The notes under the pieces: generated by a model
What the model was told of the DNA's origin: nothing
Databases searched by the model: none
Seen by the model: the letters and a program-made list of their open reading frames with translations, nothing else
Source: Metallyticus violacea
Taxonomy: Eukaryota > Arthropoda > Insecta > Mantodea > Metallyticidae
Direction: 5' to 3'
Assembly: GCA_030762175.1 (NCBI GenBank)
Contig: CM060842.1
Span: forward strand, 65,340,001-65,404,000
DNA length: 64,000 bases
Shown: positions 1-11,279 of the stretch, piece by piece
How positions within the stretch are numbered: position 1 is the stretch's first letter
How the letters are laid out: every line of letters begins with the position of its first letter
Position numbers and translations under genes: made by a program

Positions 1-1560
1 AAATCAAATTTTGCTTATCTACATCACCTAACTTTAACCACAGGTACAGACAGTATAAACAGTAATCAGTTTTTGCAAAAGAAATTCAATAAGTTTACAA
101 GATATCAGAGCTGTTAGATGTAGAGCTTCCAATGGGAACACAGGTTACAATGATGGTGTCGTTAGACTTCCTGAAATGAAAATCCAAAAATCACTTCTGC
201 GATTTACATGCATGCTTACATTAATGAACTTCCCTTAAAACGTCTTTTGCAAACAACTAATCCAAATATATTCTCTGAAAGAATAGGAAAAGCACTTCAT
301 AACTGTGAAGAGCTTTCAAGTTTATTCTGATTGAAAGAAATTACTTACCTAATATACTGTAGAAAATTTAAGTACTTATCAACAGTATCTTTTTGAAATG
401 TAAATAATTTTATCAGGGCATTGTATGGAAGATTGGCTAATAGAAAGCCTGGATCAATAGTCCACTACAATGGTTAACAAATCAGTAGAATTATAAAACT
501 GCTTTAAGGAAAAAATCCTACATAGGAATTGGTAATATTTTTATCTAATGTTGTAAAAGAATGTGCTTCTGTATGATTTGACTGTGAAATTAAAATGATG
601 TAAGTAAATATCAATATTTATGCAAAATTATTACTATGTCTAGATATTTACCACCATATTCAAGTAATTTTGTTGGTAATATAATACAATGCCTGGAATG
701 TTTATTATGCTCCACCTAAGAATATTTTACTGCCTATGATTATAGATAAAAGCCCATGTATTAGGCATTGGCAATCAGAAGAATGCTTGCAGCATACACG
801 AAAATTGGTAATGATAATCAGGTCAGAAAATTCAAAATTCCTTCTATCAACTTTGAACTATATTTAAAACAGCATTTAAAATTATAAGAAATAAACTGAA
901 CTTTGTAATTCATAGAAAATTACATAAAAAATAATAGTTATAATCCCATTCCACATAAATATGTAATGTTTTATAGCTTGGCACACAGAATAATTAATAT
1001 TCTACTCACAGAAATGGAGTACAAAATTGAATACCAAGAGATAATTAAGACGGCAATTACCAATACAACAAAGGCACAGTAATAAAAATTATCAATAAAT
1101 TTAAAAGACAAATATCGATAAGAGAGGTTTTCACACTGTACAACACTAAGGAAAGATACAATTCAAAAGTTCCACATATTATCCAACTTAACCATAAAAA
1201 ATGTAAGAAGAACATGGCATAATGTTAGCCCCAAAGAACAAATATAATATAAAGAATTTATTAAGTTGCACAGTAAAAGACACCATACCAACCAAACAGA
1301 AATCAGGAATTTATAAATCAAATATGCAGATTATGATCAGAGATACATTGGCAAACCACAGAGAAATTTGGAAATTCGGAGAAAAGAACACCTTAGGAAT
1401 ATTCGTTTTAAGCAGGTTCATAAATTAGCTGTGGCAGCTCACTTTTGGACCAAAAATCATGAAATTAAACCAGAGACTAAGCTGTTGAAACAACTTCACA
1501 ACCCAATGGAGTTATCCACTTGAAAAAGATTTTCATCATTAAAAATAAGAAAAACTTAAT
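1..1560. other. AT-rich non-coding stretch, probably intronic
   Basis: No SINE, transposon or convincing exon was seen. It lies downstream of the ARID2-like exon in that gene's direction, so it is probably intron. A short minus-strand peptide near 1447-1465 resembles an insect ARID2-family motif but is bounded by in-frame stops and was rejected. Confidence 0.4.
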
Positions 1561-1887
1561 GAATTTTGATTTTCCTCCTATGCATGAACTCAACAAGTTC
1601 TACTAGAACCATCAGACACTGCTACATGAGCATCCTGGTATCCAGCCACAAATTCCAGTAGCAGCAGTGGTCCATCAACAGCTGATGATGCGAGCGAGTA
1701 CTTCCGAAACATATCCTAGTGCTATGTAAGTAAGTGGAGTTAGTGTAAACATGTTGAATTCCATAGTGTAGCATATATTACCACTCCATTGTCTACAGCA
1801 TTGTAAGTACAATTTATTTAATGTACAAGCTACCACCTCTAATTTTAATTTATATACTACATATACTAATAATGCATAATAACTTAC

Positions 1888-2106
1888 AATGATTGAAGAC
1901 TCCTGCATGAGCCAAAAGGAAATCAATGAGACGTGGACATTTATCCAGTTTGAGGGTATGTTTGCCCTCATTTGATAGTAATGTGCAGACATTAATGGCA
2001 AAATCTTGCTCATTAGGAAGCGGTGACAGCAAAGATAGTGCCAGTCGATCATAATCTGATGGTTTATATAAGTTTACTGACAGCCCATTGTATGATCTAA
2101 GAGCAT
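1888..2106 (-). CDS. ARID2: Internal exon of ARID2 (BAF200/Bap170) homologue
   Basis: ARID2 is the ARID/RFX-type DNA-binding subunit specific to the nuclear PBAF (fly PBAP) SWI/SNF remodelling complex. On the minus strand the exon follows a pyrimidine-rich acceptor ending TTTTAG (AG at 2108-2107) and ends at a consensus donor, GTAAGT (from 1887). It is 219 bases long and open throughout, starting with two bases of a split codon and ending with one, so it is a symmetric phase 1-1 exon. The peptide contains [19 protein letters not shown], then [19 protein letters not shown], then [10 protein letters not shown]. These line up, from memory of the family, with the conserved block that follows the ARID domain in ARID2, where human reads [19 protein letters not shown]. 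This helical-repeat segment lies between the ARID and RFX-like domains. The neighbouring exons were not found: downstream ones should lie below position 1 and upstream ones above 2106, possibly beyond the window. The match is strong enough for the family name; complete gene structure is unknown. Confidence 0.88.
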
Positions 2107-2724
2107 CTAAAACAAAAGAAACAAATTTAAATATCACACAGTTACAAAAGAATACTGATTTATACTCATGAGAAGGACCAAAATTTGTATGCAACTGTAT
2201 ATATTTATCGCTCATTGAAAATCATGCAATTAAATTTTTTGAACATCTGTGAACTTACCTATTTCTGTATTTAGAACATATCTGAATTTAATATACTACT
2301 GTGTATATATTGTAGGTTATTTTCAAAATTTTGTTGCATAAACTCTCAATTTGCATACCTTCTAAGATAATTTTAATTTATAATATATCATAGGTACAAA
2401 AATAAATATTCTATGAAGTATTAATGACTTTGATGCAAGTTACACAGTCCCATCCAATACAATAGTTGTAAAAAAAAACATAACCTATTTAATAGGCATT
2501 TAAACAGCTGACACAAATATTACATATATGGTAAAAGGTAAACGATTTATAAGATTTTATTAGTATGTAGCATAAACATGATATTCTGTTCAAAAAATGT
2601 CTAAATGATTAGCACTTGAGCATCAGTAGTCACATAAATGCTACAGAAAATAAAAAGATCGAATTGTTTAAATTTAAAAAAACAGTATTTATAACTAGCT
2701 ATAGCAATAAAATCTTTAGAGAGT
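2107..2724. other. Intron adjoining the ARID2-like exon
   Basis: Begins with the pyrimidine-rich acceptor of the minus-strand exon. The rest is AT-rich with no recognised feature up to the first SINE. Confidence 0.5.
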
Positions 2725-2733
2725 TGTTAAGGA

Positions 2734-3010
2734 TTTTTTTGAATTGGTTTGTTTACGGACACTCTTTAACATCTAAGGTCATCAGCGTCCTATTCAAATC
2801 AGGGCGTGAAACGGCCGACAAATTTTGTTCAGAGGCCTCTTCTTTCAGGCTTGAGGTTCTTTATCGTGCCGTAAATGTACGGCAGGGACCCACGGCTTTA
2901 CTTCCCTTCCGAAGGATTTTTACGCCCGAAAAAATCCATCGATCCTGGCCGGGTTTGAACCCGCGTTCTTGGGTTTAGAATGCAGTATGGTCCACCAGGA
3001 CCGACGATGA
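2734..3010 (-). repeat. SINE family B, full-length copy
   Basis: Reads on the minus strand from a Gly-tRNA-like head (box B variant GGGTTTGAACCC) through the family body to the hairpin tail, here TAGGACGCTGATGACCTTAG. It is flanked by a 9-base duplication TGTTAAGGA at 2725-2733 and 3011-3019, which marks retroposition. The box A end is worn and part of the middle is missing compared with other copies. Confidence 0.88.
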
Positions 3011-3019
3011 TGTTAAGGA

Positions 3020-3496
3020 AGAAACTGTGCTATGTTCCCTAGGAAAAGATGAATAACCCAGCTATTCTAATATCCAGAAGAATATTAGAATAATATACAA
3101 GTAATATCAAATGCTCTGTTTAGACAGTTCACTTTGAGAAAAGATAAGGGAAAACTTTCGTTTTTAGTGATGATAGTAATTAATGAAAATGTGTTTCATC
3201 AAATAAAACTCAATTATTTCATTTCACAAATAGGTGACAGCACCAGAACTGAAATTGGAGAGTGATGTCTGAGTAAGCATATATGAGTCAGCAGATGCAA
3301 AAAGGTTGATATAGAACTATCCTGAGTCAGGAAGTGAATGAGTGCTGGAAAATGTAAATAGAAAGCAATGCAACTTCTTCAATGATAAACCGAGTTAAGT
3401 TGTTAATTAGTTGAAATGTATTATTTTGGCAATTTTTCATTAGATATGTTTCTCTATGATTGGAGCTATTAGAATTAATCCCCTTTGCTGCTTCCA
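3020..3496. other. Non-coding stretch
   Basis: AT-rich, no repeat family or exon recognised. It ends in the acceptor-like tract of the candidate exon that follows. Confidence 0.4.
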
Positions 3497-3497
3497 G

Positions 3498-3673
3498 GGA
3501 CAACGGGACCAGAATGTAGGTGTAAGGAAAAGGTCCTGATCCTCACAATGATACTGCCACTAACTTTAACATATTTTTCCTTCATCTGTTTAGCCTTTGG
3601 AATTCGTTGCACACTGGAGAATAAGACGCAACTTAGTGCTAGTGTAAACAAATTTATTTCAAACACCAAGAAG
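3498..3673 (+). CDS. Candidate exon with membrane-spanning segment (unrecognised)
   Basis: I do not recognise this protein. The stretch is open for 58 codons plus two bases. It is preceded by a pyrimidine-rich acceptor-like sequence (CCCCTTTGCTGCTTCCAG, AG at 3496-3497) and followed directly by AAG|GTAAGT at 3674. The peptide starts GTTGPECRCKEK, has a hydrophobic run (VLILTMILPLTLTYFSFICL) that would make one transmembrane helix, then a polar part ending SASVNKFISNTKK. The strand is opposite to the ARID2-like gene, so it would be a gene nested in an intron. The reverse strand is also open here, which weakens the case. Short open frames with splice-like ends occur by chance, so treat this as a lead. 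Confidence 0.25.
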
Positions 3674-4608
3674 GTAAGTGTCACACTCTTTAATCTCCGT
3701 GACACCTCTTATTTGAATTCCTCTCTTTTAAATTGCTTTCACTTAAGAGCATCAGGAAAATTTGTTTTACATTTCATTAATACATACATGTATTCTATGA
3801 CATGAATAATCGTTTTAGAAAAATATGTAGATAGGCTAATTGACGCTTCTAAATACTGCCATTTCAGTGTCTGGTTGTAGTGATTCCATCTTGTAGTCAA
3901 GTTCCTAACAATTTTGCTTGGGGCATTTTGAGATCCAAGTTTATTATTGGTTATGAAATTATTTTTAGACACAAATTTTCTGTTCTGTCCACAGAATTGG
4001 AATTGAGAATGGTATAGAAAAGCAGGTGCTATTTAAGCAACTTATAAAATTTCGGGAGTCTGGTATATTACACATAAGATGCAAAACGTGTATCCTGATT
4101 ATTCATTTAAGAATCACAATACAATGTGCACGATTTCTTAACCACAGATAATGTTTTCTCTTTGACATTTAGTATCAAGTTTACCACAACACCAAAACAG
4201 GTTCGAAGAATTTACACCTTAACGAAATATCGTGGCTATGAACTCTCATTTTGTTATAAACAACAAACCTATTATAACATAATTCTGTTAATGCAATATT
4301 ATTAACACCTATTTTAAAACTATTACCATTTAGAACTACCTATTTACTATTGCAAACTGTAGGTATAACTGTTCAGCGGAACACCACGAATTAAATGGTA
4401 TTCTCATCGAGTTTTCTTAGCAACAGAGGGTCGATAATGTGGAAACCCATCACAAACTTATACACTTTCATTTTGTGTCCAACCTCCGGAGCGAACTCTC
4501 GCAAATCATTTAATGGAAGATTATGTTGTATAATTAAAATCTCTAGCATTACAGGAGAAAATATGTGCCTTTTCAAATTCTACGCATATGAAAATATTTC
4601 ATACAAAA
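3674..4608. other. Non-coding stretch
   Basis: AT-rich; no repeat, transposon or exon recognised. Confidence 0.4.
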
Positions 4609-4622
4609 CCATTTTCCTAAGA

Positions 4623-4903
4623 CCGCCACGGGTGGCCGAGGTCGTTAAGTCTCGGACTCGTGAGCGGGAGGTCGGGGTTCGAATACCGCCAGGACCGTCC
4701 TTCCTGACTGAGGTTTTCTCCAGGTTTTCCTCAGTCCTCATAAATGGCAAATGCCGGGGAGGTACCCTAAACTTAGGCCTGGAACGATTCCTTCCATAAA
4801 ACTAAATCCTTTCCCAAATATCATTTCATCTCATGTATCAACAGTGTCCATCGCCTGTGGTGCCTCTGTAGCAAAAACGGGCGTTAAACACTATTCATTC
4901 ATT
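4623..4903 (+). repeat. SINE family A, full-length copy
   Basis: Head with box A-like GGTGGCCGAGGTCGTTAAG and box B GGGTTCGAATACC, then the family body (TGGCAAATGCCGGGGAGGTA) and the 3' end GGGCGTTAAACACT followed by ATTC units. The element lies between imperfect direct repeats CCATTTTCCTAAGA (4609-4622) and CCATTTTCCCAAAGA (4904-4918), read as a target-site duplication. This is the clearest plus-strand example of the family. Confidence 0.92.
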
Positions 4904-4919
4904 CCATTTTCCCAAAGAG

Positions 4920-5534
4920 GTACATTCCAAGCGCAAGATCTTCGAAGGTCTGCATCTAAGTGCTGGACAATTTCCTTACCCGTATTTAGTAAAGCCCTAT
5001 AAAGCCCAAGACTGCACATCGTGCTCTGGTGGTTAAAGCTGATCTTTCACAGAAATCGGGTCGTTTGTTTATGGAAATCACTTGGAATATGAACAGATAC
5101 TGATTATAATATGAGCACAGAACACGCTTAAATTCCTACACTAAATCCTAATAGCACCTGCAGACGTTATGCAGATCCGAGTTCACGGGCTATTATCTAA
5201 AAAGATATTATCTTCATAAAATTATTTTGCACCATATCTCTGGCATTTACGGGGCGATACCAGAAACGAAAACAATTTCCATTTACTGAAAAAGACGGCC
5301 GATTTCTTCTACATTTTCCTTTACTTTCATTTACAGTAGCCGTGTGCCAGAAACTTGAACACCAAAGCCGTGAAATCAATTAGCAGGTGGGTACGAGCTA
5401 TTTATTAAGTAACTTGGTTAGCGTAATAATACAGACCACAGCAACATTTGTAAATGTGGTCATAAAGTTTGTTTTCTATATTCATTCATTGTTTGGCAGC
5501 TGTTTAAACACAAGTTTTCGAGTTATAGTAAAAA
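4920..5534. other. Non-coding stretch
   Basis: No family recognised between the SINE and the mariner remnant. Confidence 0.4.
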
Positions 5535-6295
5535 ATGGATAAGATTGGAATTCGTGGTGTCATTCAGTTTTTCTGGAAGGGAGAACAACAAAGAAATTTT
5601 ACAAAAGAAATTTGCCTATATTGGGTGATGCACGCCGTTCCTATAACACAGTTCGACTTGGGTAAATGAGTTCAAGAGTCAGAACAAGCATCGATGACGC
5701 ACACCACCTGTAGCTCCAAAACAAGCTGTGAGGCCAGAAATCATGATATCGTTTTGCCTTATAGACGAGTGTAAGAGCATGAGTTAGCAGAGGCCATTGG
5801 CACATCAACCGAGTGCTTTAATTTTATTTTGCATTGTGAATTACACACTAAAAATCTTTGAGCAAAATGGGTGCCCGCCTGCTCACTAAGGGGCAAGAAC
5901 AAAATCGCATGCGAACATCGGCCGAATGGAAATGTTTAAGTATTCAACGGAATTGGCGTCGTTTTGTGACTATGGACGAAACGTGAATTCATTACTATAC
6001 ACCGGAAACAAAACATCTAAACAGTAGATCGCGCGAGGTGAAACATCTCCGGAAAAGGCGAAATGCCTTCATCCGCTGGAAAGTTGATGGCTTCAGTTTT
6101 TAGAAGACAAAAGGAGTTCTTACTGACTACTTGGAGAAGGAAAAAATCATTTCTGGAGAATATTACGAATCGACTGAGATCGCGGAAAAACGTCCGGTAA
6201 TGGCCTAAAAGGTGTTGTTTCATCATGCCAATGCGCCGGTGCATTCAAATCGCGCCGACAAATTGACCTTGTTCTCTTCAATACCAAGCCACCTT
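5535..6295 (+). mobile_element. Mariner-like transposase remnant (DD34D type)
   Basis: Decayed reading frames follow the order of a mariner transposase. The N-terminus starts MDKIGIRGVIQFFWK, as expected for the first helix-turn-helix. A stretch around 5971 reads VTMDET-like sequence followed by YYTPETK-like residues, which is the region of the first catalytic aspartate. Around 6080 comes SAGKLMASVF, and near 6225 HANAPVH, where the second catalytic aspartate (normally HDNAPVH) has become alanine. The sequence loses similarity just after this, so the third aspartate is missing. Many stops and frameshifts are present; terminal inverted repeats were not found. It is a different lineage from the three related copies further right. 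Confidence 0.8.
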
Positions 6296-7420
6296 ATAGA
6301 TGTGCATTGAATTCCACTTGAAAATGTTCAACTGACTTTTTTCAGACACCGCCAGTTTTGAGCACTCATGACTGAACATTATCTTCACAATTTTAGCTGT
6401 TCTGAAAGTGTTAATTCCTTTGACAGTTTTACCATCATTAATCACGAATAGTGATGTCGAACCAGTAAACCCTATACATAGCTTTATAAAGTCATAATTG
6501 CATTTTATATAGCAATACACATTATACAACTTATTCATACTGAACTTATTCAGGGGTAAATAATATCATAAGAAGTATGCCAATATGCAAGTTATTTTTT
6601 AAATAATTATTTGATTTTTCTTCCTTCGTTTTATAACGGTTGCTGTAAAGGGAACGTTTTTTATTTGAAATGAACATATTTTTAAAATGTTTTAACATTT
6701 ACCAAGCAGTTAACTGGCTCTAAAGGCATCGCTGCTTAAAAATAATGCAAGAAATAAAAGAGCTATCTCATAACTGGTTCCTTTGTGTGCTCTCAATGCC
6801 AACATGTACATAAATCAAGGCCATAACTCTTCAGGTACCGAATCTCCGCCACCAAATTATAACACTCCTACTAAGACAAAACATGAATACTGAGACGCTG
6901 TTACAAGAGAGCTGAAGTGCAAATTTAATGTGTTTTATGAGCAATGTGGTTCAAAAAAAGGGATAAGCCAAAGAGGAAGTGGAAAATCCAACGGGCGCAA
7001 GGATAGGTGCGAATAATTTAAAAGTGGAAGGTTCAAGGGAGATTACCAGAGGAAAGCTTGAGAGAGGGGGGAGTTAGACTGGTAGAAAGAGAAAACGATG
7101 AAGCTTCTCGGTGCCCAAACAAAGGGCTCTAGTAATCACAGATAACGCAGTAAATTAAATATGTTAATCATGCACCCTTTAAGCGAAGTTCACATACTAA
7201 TAACTGAACGCGATGCATCTCAAACTTCGCCGGGGAGTCAAATCACAAGCTTTTCCTTTGGTTGAACTGGAGAAATTTACCGCACAAATAACTGTCAGAT
7301 GAAAACTTGTACGACTGAAAGCTATTACTCCAACATTCTCCATATGTAGCCTCCTACAGTTTGTAGCTTCTATGGTGGTGGACTCGTTAGGAAAAATCTA
7401 AAGCAAGCCTACATATGTAC

Positions 7421-7468
7421 ATTCCGATCACATATCTTGATCGGAATATACAAGATATTGTGATCGGA
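7421..7468. repeat. Overlapping inverted repeats (compound hairpin)
   Basis: ATTCCGATCA (7421-7430) is the exact reverse complement of TGATCGGAAT (7438-7447). TCCGATCACATATCTTG (7423-7439) also pairs, with one bulged base, with CAAGATATTGTGATCGGA (7451-7468). The two hairpins share their left arm and cannot form together. No coding function is seen. Confidence 0.75.
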
Positions 7469-7771
7469 TACACACGTGTCTCCTATCTTGGATTTAAAGC
7501 CAGTGAAGCACAGGTCCTCGTCATTATCATTGCTTGAGCTCAGTGAGTCATGCTTTTGTTTATATTTTTTCTTAGACATCGCCTCACCATAACTTATTTC
7601 TGATAATTCGGCCAATGACCCTAAGACGATTTTTGAAACAGGCTTTTAACGGAAATATGGCCTTAATTGAACTATATCACAAAGTGTTTTCAAATACTTA
7701 CACAATACATTACGCTTCCGTTATTACTTGCTGGTTGTAACTTGCGTTTCTGAACTATCATTAGCTGTCTT

Positions 7772-7793
7772 GCGCACGCACGCACGCACGCAC
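7772..7793. repeat. CACG microsatellite
   Basis: Short run of CGCA units (GCACGCACGCACGCACGCAC). Confidence 0.9.
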
Positions 7794-8104
7794 AGTCTTC
7801 CCTTTGAATATTAGCCATTACTACTAAGATAACTTCGTTAAGATAAAGCTTGAAAGGAGGAGACAACAATGTGGTTGGATTCATGCGACATTAAGTAAAT
7901 GCCTTTGAAGTGTCTTAAAACCCAAAATTATTAACTTCAGTGTCACTGTGACACCGAGAAAGCTCAACTTATCTAGACAATCTGCGCATGCTCTGCAACA
8001 TCCAAAGTCCATGTTAGATTTCGGCAACCGAATTACGTAACTTAGGCGCGCACTGTTCATTGCCGGCAATCTACCAACACTAGTTTGTATGTGACCTTGG
8101 CCCC

Positions 8105-8152
8105 TTCACATATATACCGGAGCAAACGGAATTATCCTTACACTTCAGTCAG
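8105..8152 (+). promoter_or_regulatory. Possible core promoter: TATA plus arthropod-type initiator
   Basis: TATATA at 8111-8116 is followed about 35 bases later by TTCAGTC (8144-8150), which matches the arthropod initiator TCAGT. The spacing is slightly long for a TATA/initiator pair. No open reading frame that I recognise follows, so it might start a non-coding RNA or a 5' exon, or be chance. Confidence 0.3.
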
Positions 8153-8295
8153 CGGTTCTGGAATGAGTTTCAGCTTACAAGATACTTGCATTACTAGTTA
8201 ATTATATGACGAGGGCGATAAAGGCAGACAAGCCTTCCTAGTTTGACTAGATATTACTTTATATTTATTAAACGTAAAGTGTGCTGACTTTCAAA

Positions 8296-8560
8296 TAGTG
8301 TTTAACATTCGTCTTCTCCACTGAGTCATAACAGGCGGTGGACACTGGTGATACATGAGATGAAATGATACATTGGGAAAGGAATTTTGGGAAGTATGCG
8401 CTCCAGCATTAAGTTAAAAATATCTCGAAGGTGTTTGCCATTGATAAGAACTCAGGAAAACCAAGAACAAGCCTCAGTCAGGAAGGTCGGTACTCGGGAG
8501 AAGTGAACAGCGGACCTTTCATGAGTTCGTGCCTTAGTCACATCAGCTGCCAGTATCCAA
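8296..8560 (-). repeat. SINE family A, strongly diverged copy
   Basis: The order of family blocks is kept: AGTGTTTAAC at the 3' end, the CAGGCGGTGGACACTGGTGA block, GATGAAATGATACATTGGGA, then a worn tRNA-like head whose anticodon region reads TTTCATGAGTTCGTGCCTTA. The box B area is barely recognisable. One of the oldest copies here. Confidence 0.75.
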
Positions 8561-8722
8561 TTTGTTAATTGCAGTTACTTGCGTTTACCTATCTCAAAGT
8601 AAAGCGATGAGGCAATTTATACTGCAAAATTGCACTGCTTTCAAATGGGCGTTCATCCGCTGGAGCACAAACAGCAACAGCAAAGAGTCGCGTGCTGCTA
8701 ACCAGTTTCTCTTACCATATGT

Positions 8723-8742
8723 TCCCGCTTAAAACAGCGGGA
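8723..8742. repeat. Short perfect hairpin
   Basis: TCCCGCT (8723-8729) and AGCGGGA (8736-8742) are exact reverse complements around a 6-base loop. No known RNA element recognised. Confidence 0.6.
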
Positions 8743-9662
8743 GCGTTGTTTGTTGTTTTTCGCTTTATCTGTGTGTTAGTGCTGTTATAATGCCATAAAA
8801 TCAATACACTTTAAAATACAAAACAGTTTACTATTCGTATGTGAAAAGTGAGACTTGTAGGAAAATTCTTTTGGTGTTTCTGCACCTCACAGCTTGTGAA
8901 TAGCTTTAGGAAACGGGATCTGTTCTACATAAATAAATATTTTTTTTAAAAAATAACAGTGTGCTTACCGAAGAGAAACGTATGAAATTGGATAAAGTTT
9001 AGAATTCAAGTTAAAATTTGCAGATGAAATAGGATTTTTGCAAACCTCGGCTTGAAATGCTACCAAACTTTTAAAATTGAAATCGCATAAGATAACTGTT
9101 TAAATATTGCAACCATGTGATAATGTTGAGTAAGATTCCGCAACTGTAATGTTAAGAATAACTCTATTGACCCCATATTTTTTTTTTTTTTTTTTCACGG
9201 GCGAATCACGGGTCCATTTTAATGACCATGCAAACACGGAATAAAGTACAGGGATGAAGAAAAAAGAGACTGTACAAAAATTACAATGAATGATAAAAAA
9301 AAAATAGTATACAGTCCGCGGTGAATGCTTACAGAATTATAGGGCCCGTATTTTATGAAAAAATTGTGGATAGCTAAGATATACAGATAATGCAATCACA
9401 ACACTCTTCAAAGAATAACTGGACATTAAATGTAAACATAGATTTTTCAACAAGATTCCGCTACCGCATACAGCAATCTCTCGTTAACTTTCAGTATAAA
9501 TAATCAGTGCGATCCCCAGATCTTACCGTGTGTAACGTCTATTAAAAGAGTATCGGAATAACCCGCAAACGTTGGAAGAAGCGAAAGACAATGTAAGAAT
9601 AGAAAGTGCAGCAATTTCACTAAAACTAACGCATGCGAGTGCAAACTATCTTAAAAGACGTG
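8743..9662. other. Non-coding stretch
   Basis: AT-rich; a poly-T run lies at about 9177-9195. Nothing else recognised. Confidence 0.4.
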
Positions 9663-9677
9663 ATAGATGTGTAGTAA

Positions 9678-9963
9678 ATGAAATGAATAGTGTTTAACGC
9701 CCGTTTTTGCTACAAAGGCACCACAAGCGATGGACACCCATGATACACAAGATGAAATGATGTATTGGGAAAGGCTTTATTTTTAAGGAAGGAAACGTTT
9801 CAGGCCCAAATTTAGGACACCTCCCCGGCACTTGCCATTTATGACTGAGAAAAACCTGGAAAAAAAAAAACCTCAGTCAGGGAGGACGACCCTGGCGGGA
9901 TTCGAACCCCAGACCTCCCGCTCACGAGTCCGCGCTTTAACGACCTTGGCCACCCGTGGCGGT
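9678..9963 (-). repeat. SINE family A with perfect 15-base target duplication
   Basis: Complete copy reading on the minus strand from the tRNA-like head (near 9963) to the GGGCGTTAAACACT tail followed by ATTC-like units (near 9678). The flanks are identical: ATAGATGTGTAGTAA at 9663-9677 and 9964-9978. The perfect duplication and well-kept box B (GGGTTCGAATCCC) point to a fairly recent insertion. Confidence 0.95.
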
Positions 9964-9978
9964 ATAGATGTGTAGTAA

Positions 9979-10771
9979 CACAGACATTATTTCCAACATC
10001 TTTTATGACAAAGGCAGGTAGTTATTGTAATTTGATTAACAGAGTCCGGAAGTTGGGCAAAATGCCTTTTCTATCTAGGTGGATATATTTAAAGTGTCAG
10101 ATAGAAATGAACATGTTTCCGTACATTTTGGGGCCGGTAGGGTCAGTTTTATTTTGCCCATTATGGCTTCTGTTGCCTACTTTTATTATGGTTTCAATTG
10201 CCTATTTTAAGGTTTACCCCTTTTTATTTATTCATTTATTTTTGCCTGTTTTGAATCGTTATGGATTTTCTGCGATTATATAAGCATGTTAATAATCACA
10301 TAAAGAATTATAAATATCGAAGTAAAAAAGTTATAAAATTAAATGGCATGTTCACCTCATAAAAATGTCAGTTGAGAATTTTGTTATACATTTATTTCTT
10401 TTCTTCAAGCAGTTTAAACTTTTCTCCTCAACCCATTCACTTGCGCGCATGCCTAAAGATGATTATTGGAACTTATGACAGGCAATAAGTTAGAACTAGA
10501 TAAGGAGAAAAAACTTAACAATACATCATATGTTCCAGCTTTTGAGATAACCTGAAATAAACTGTTTAAGAAAATGTGTATAATGCATAATTGGAGCATA
10601 CTTTTTATACATTATTTCGAAATGTAGGCATCATTGGTTTCCTTCTCTTAAACCAACACAATGTTTTACAAAGGAGAAATGTAATATGATTTCGTAATGT
10701 TCTTAATGCATAATGCTCTTAACGCACATCATAAAAATATTCAGAAAGTTAAGAGAATCACCAAACTTTCC
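9979..10771. other. Non-coding stretch
   Basis: AT-rich; no feature recognised. Confidence 0.4.
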
Positions 10772-10826
<55 letters not shown>

Positions 10827-10832
10827 GTTGTT
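10772..10832. repeat. TTA trinucleotide microsatellite
   Basis: About 18 TTA units ending in GTTGTTGT. Confidence 0.95.
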
Positions 10833-11250
10833 GTCATAAAATTTATAACAAAATATACAATCGTCCAGAATGTATTACGGAAAAGCAAGGAGCCAAGGAC
10901 CCTAGGCACCAAAGCAATCTGATACTGATTCTCTGAGTTATAGAAATTAACCTTGTATAAACCGCTGAACAGCTTGACTGAAGGCAGGAGCACATTTGCA
11001 ATTTTGAACTGTCAGAACTACACTTAACATGGGAGAACTAAATTATATATTTTCTATGACAAAGCTCACTCATACATCTACGTAACACGTCTGTTATGTG
11101 AAATGTGTATACCTAATGCACTGCTGACTTGGCCAAGAAGGAACCTCCTGATTACTGCGCTAATAACACATGGACCATCATCAACCATGAACGGATCACG
11201 GAGAAATGATTCCAAGTTAGCGTATGACGCGTGCCAAAGGAGCAAGAGAG
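10833..11250. other. Non-coding stretch
   Basis: No repeat family or exon recognised up to the CpG-rich segment. Confidence 0.35.
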
Positions 11251-11279
11251 AGGTCAGTGACCAGAGCACCATGAGGACG

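Larger units (their letters stand above)
6296..8100. other. Non-coding stretch with a compound hairpin
   Basis: No gene recognised. It contains the inverted-repeat cluster at 7421-7468 and a CACG microsatellite at 7772-7793, listed separately. Confidence 0.4.

Noticed and set aside
1430..1480. Minus-strand FHDFWSKSELPQ, resembling an insect ARID2-family motif downstream of the found exon
   Set aside because: In-frame stops lie directly before and after, and the possible acceptor upstream leaves stops inside the exon.
1563..1725. Stretch open on both strands next to the ARID2-like exon: minus-strand SSAVDGPLLLLEFVAGYQDA and plus-strand HPGIQPQIPVAAVVHQQLMM, each with one splice-like end
   Set aside because: Neither peptide matches ARID2 or any family I recognise, and overlapping open frames on both strands argue against a real exon.
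4630..4700. Family A and B heads as functional tRNA genes
   Set aside because: They continue into a shared non-tRNA body and recur across the window; box B varies and the acceptor arm in A does not close.
10697..10993. Open frames encoding poly-Tyr or poly-Ile
   Set aside because: They are translations of the TTA microsatellite.
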